A DNA stretch of 64,000 bases from Paenibacillus pinistramenti. GTDB taxonomy: Bacteria; Bacillota; Bacilli; Paenibacillales; Paenibacillaceae. The notes under the pieces were generated by a model, which saw only the letters and a list, made by a program, of their open reading frames with translations, searched no databases and was not told the DNA's origin. The DNA lies in assembly GCF_005869875.1 (NCBI RefSeq), contig NZ_VAWG01000003.1:1-64000 (forward strand). The letters run 5' to 3'. Positions 63,095 to 64,000 of the stretch are shown here, one piece after another (the first letter of the stretch is position 1; each line of letters starts with the position of its first letter). A program made the position numbers and the translations under genes.

Positions 63095-63967
63095 TCAGTC
63101 AAGGCAAAGCTGTGCCCGCTCACCGAATATTTCCTGAATGGTGGCGATCATCCGCAGCTCAGGCTCCTGGGTATGGATCATGATGCGGGCCGGAGAGAGG
63201 GAAATCAGCGAGCTGACGACCGCATCCTCCATCTGCAGCTCCAGATCCGCCATTTTAACTGAGATTCCATCATCCTGGGGAAGCGGCCCAAGCGGAAGCA
63301 TCTGGTCATCCAGCAGCTGGAACTCCATGCCCTCAACATGCTTCAAGTGAATCAGCGGCATCCGCGCATCCTGGAATTGTACAAAATATTTAAGCAGTCC
63401 GATGAACTCCTCATACTGTTTGTCCAGCAGATATTCGTCCATGGCAAGATCAAGAGCATCCTTTAGTTCATCCTCATAAACAGGCATCCGGAACGTAAGC
63501 CACCCATCCACATCGACGGTCCCGAAAGAAGTCAGGCTGTCCAGAAACACACTGTAGATTTCAGCGATTCTCCGTTCACGGCCCCTCATATGCACCTCAT
63601 AATAAGTTAACCCGTCCAGTATTTGAACGGCTAACTCAACGATCTGAGGCGCATCCTCATGTTTATGTAGGGAATAATATTTAGCCAGCAGTCTGCGCAG
63701 CAGAATGGGCTCTTTATCCCGCATAATATGCTCCGTAATAATCTCGGCCGCTTTAGACTTCAAGCCTTTGACTGTTCTTGCCGCAGGGATGGAAGCTCCG
63801 CTGCAAACACAGGTCACGTATACTCTGCCATGTCCATAGCCAAAGCGGAAAGAGAGATCGTTATTTCGTCCCTGACTCCATTTATCGCCTTCTGCCTGAA
63901 ACATTTCACATAGCTGCTCGGCGGCCCGGCGGGAATCAACCGATGTTGTTATGGTAAACAGCTGCAT
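63095..63967 (-). CDS. ytxC: Sporulation protein YtxC
   Basis: 290 residues. This matches the YtxC family: LAMDEYLLDKQYEEFIGLLKYFVQFQDARMPLIHLKHV near 195-235 and the C-terminal MIATIQEIFGERAQLCLD. The family is widespread in endospore formers, of unknown biochemical role, and usually sits next to thrS, as here. The start is ambiguous between ATG codons at 63970 and 63967; the second is 7 nt after AAGGAG and is preferred. The promoter lies outside the window. Confidence 0.92.
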   Translation of the reverse strand: MQLFTITTSVDSRRAAEQLCEMFQAEGDKWSQGRNNDLSFRFGYGHGRVYVTCVCSGASIPAARTVKGLKSKAAEIITEHIMRDKEPILLRRLLAKYYSLHKHEDAPQIVELAVQILDGLTYYEVHMRGRERRIAEIYSVFLDSLTSFGTVDVDGWLTFRMPVYEDELKDALDLAMDEYLLDKQYEEFIGLLKYFVQFQDARMPLIHLKHVEGMEFQLLDDQMLPLGPLPQDDGISVKMADLELQMEDAVVSSLISLSPARIMIHTQEPELRMIATIQEIFGERAQLCLD

Positions 63968-64000
63968 CATATCGCTCCTTCCTCGAGTCCTCGAAACAAG

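Overview
The window comes from the chromosome of an endospore-forming Firmicute, most likely a Paenibacillus or close relative. The evidence is strong AGGAGG ribosome binding sites, sporulation genes (yhbH, spoVR, prkA, ytxC), a probable gamma-type small acid-soluble spore protein behind a SigG-like promoter, a T-box in front of thrS, and a rRNA leader of Bacillus type. I see no tRNA gene, transposase, CRISPR array or prophage structural gene. The left edge is the 5' end of a 16S rRNA gene on the minus strand.

Layout. 1-0.7 kb: 16S rRNA 5' end, its leader and two tandem promoters. 0.8-5.5 kb: sdaAB-sdaAA, a YtcJ-like amidohydrolase and yhbH. 5.6-22.4 kb: an accessory region almost entirely on the minus strand. 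In transcription order it holds an AddB-like nuclease, an AddA/UvrD-like helicase-nuclease, a PLD/SNF2-type helicase, a DUF4391 protein, the Mod and Res subunits of a type III restriction-modification system, a broken gene and a HIRAN-domain protein. An XRE regulator is inserted in the opposite direction between DUF4391 and mod. I read this as a composite DNA-processing defence island and cannot assign the whole of it to a named system. 22.5-25.7 kb: a membrane protein, a VWA protein and a WYL regulator preceded by tandem operator-like repeats. 25.8-30 kb: a decayed holin-like toxin remnant, an SDR-ArsR pair, a quinone oxidoreductase and a POT peptide transporter.

30-45 kb: a DinG/XPD-type helicase with an N-terminal nuclease domain, a thioesterase, a membrane chemoreceptor, spoVR, a HEAT-repeat protein, a nucleotidyltransferase-like protein that has lost its catalytic aspartates, prkA, a DUF2161 nuclease-like protein, a MocR-type aminotransferase domain lacking its PLP residues, and a two-gene unit with a NAGPA-domain protein. 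44.7-54.4 kb is mostly core metabolism and regulation: AbrB-like, trmL, serC, glnA (class GSI-beta, with a GlnR/TnrA-like box), DAHP synthase, a pseudo-receiver/Hpt protein, ispH and an OmpR-type two-component pair. 54.5-64 kb: htrA, liaF-liaS-liaR, the spore protein, a 3D-domain protein, T-box/thrS and ytxC.

The genes work together in several ways. prkA, yhbH and spoVR form one functional module but are scattered over 36 kb; all three carry SigE-like promoter boxes with the same 13-nt spacing. htrA lies just upstream of a response regulator/kinase pair, as expected for envelope stress. liaFSR is a second envelope-stress unit. serC, aroF-type DAHP synthase, glnA, sda and thrS are amino-acid metabolism genes, two of them (glnA, thrS) with recognisable control elements.
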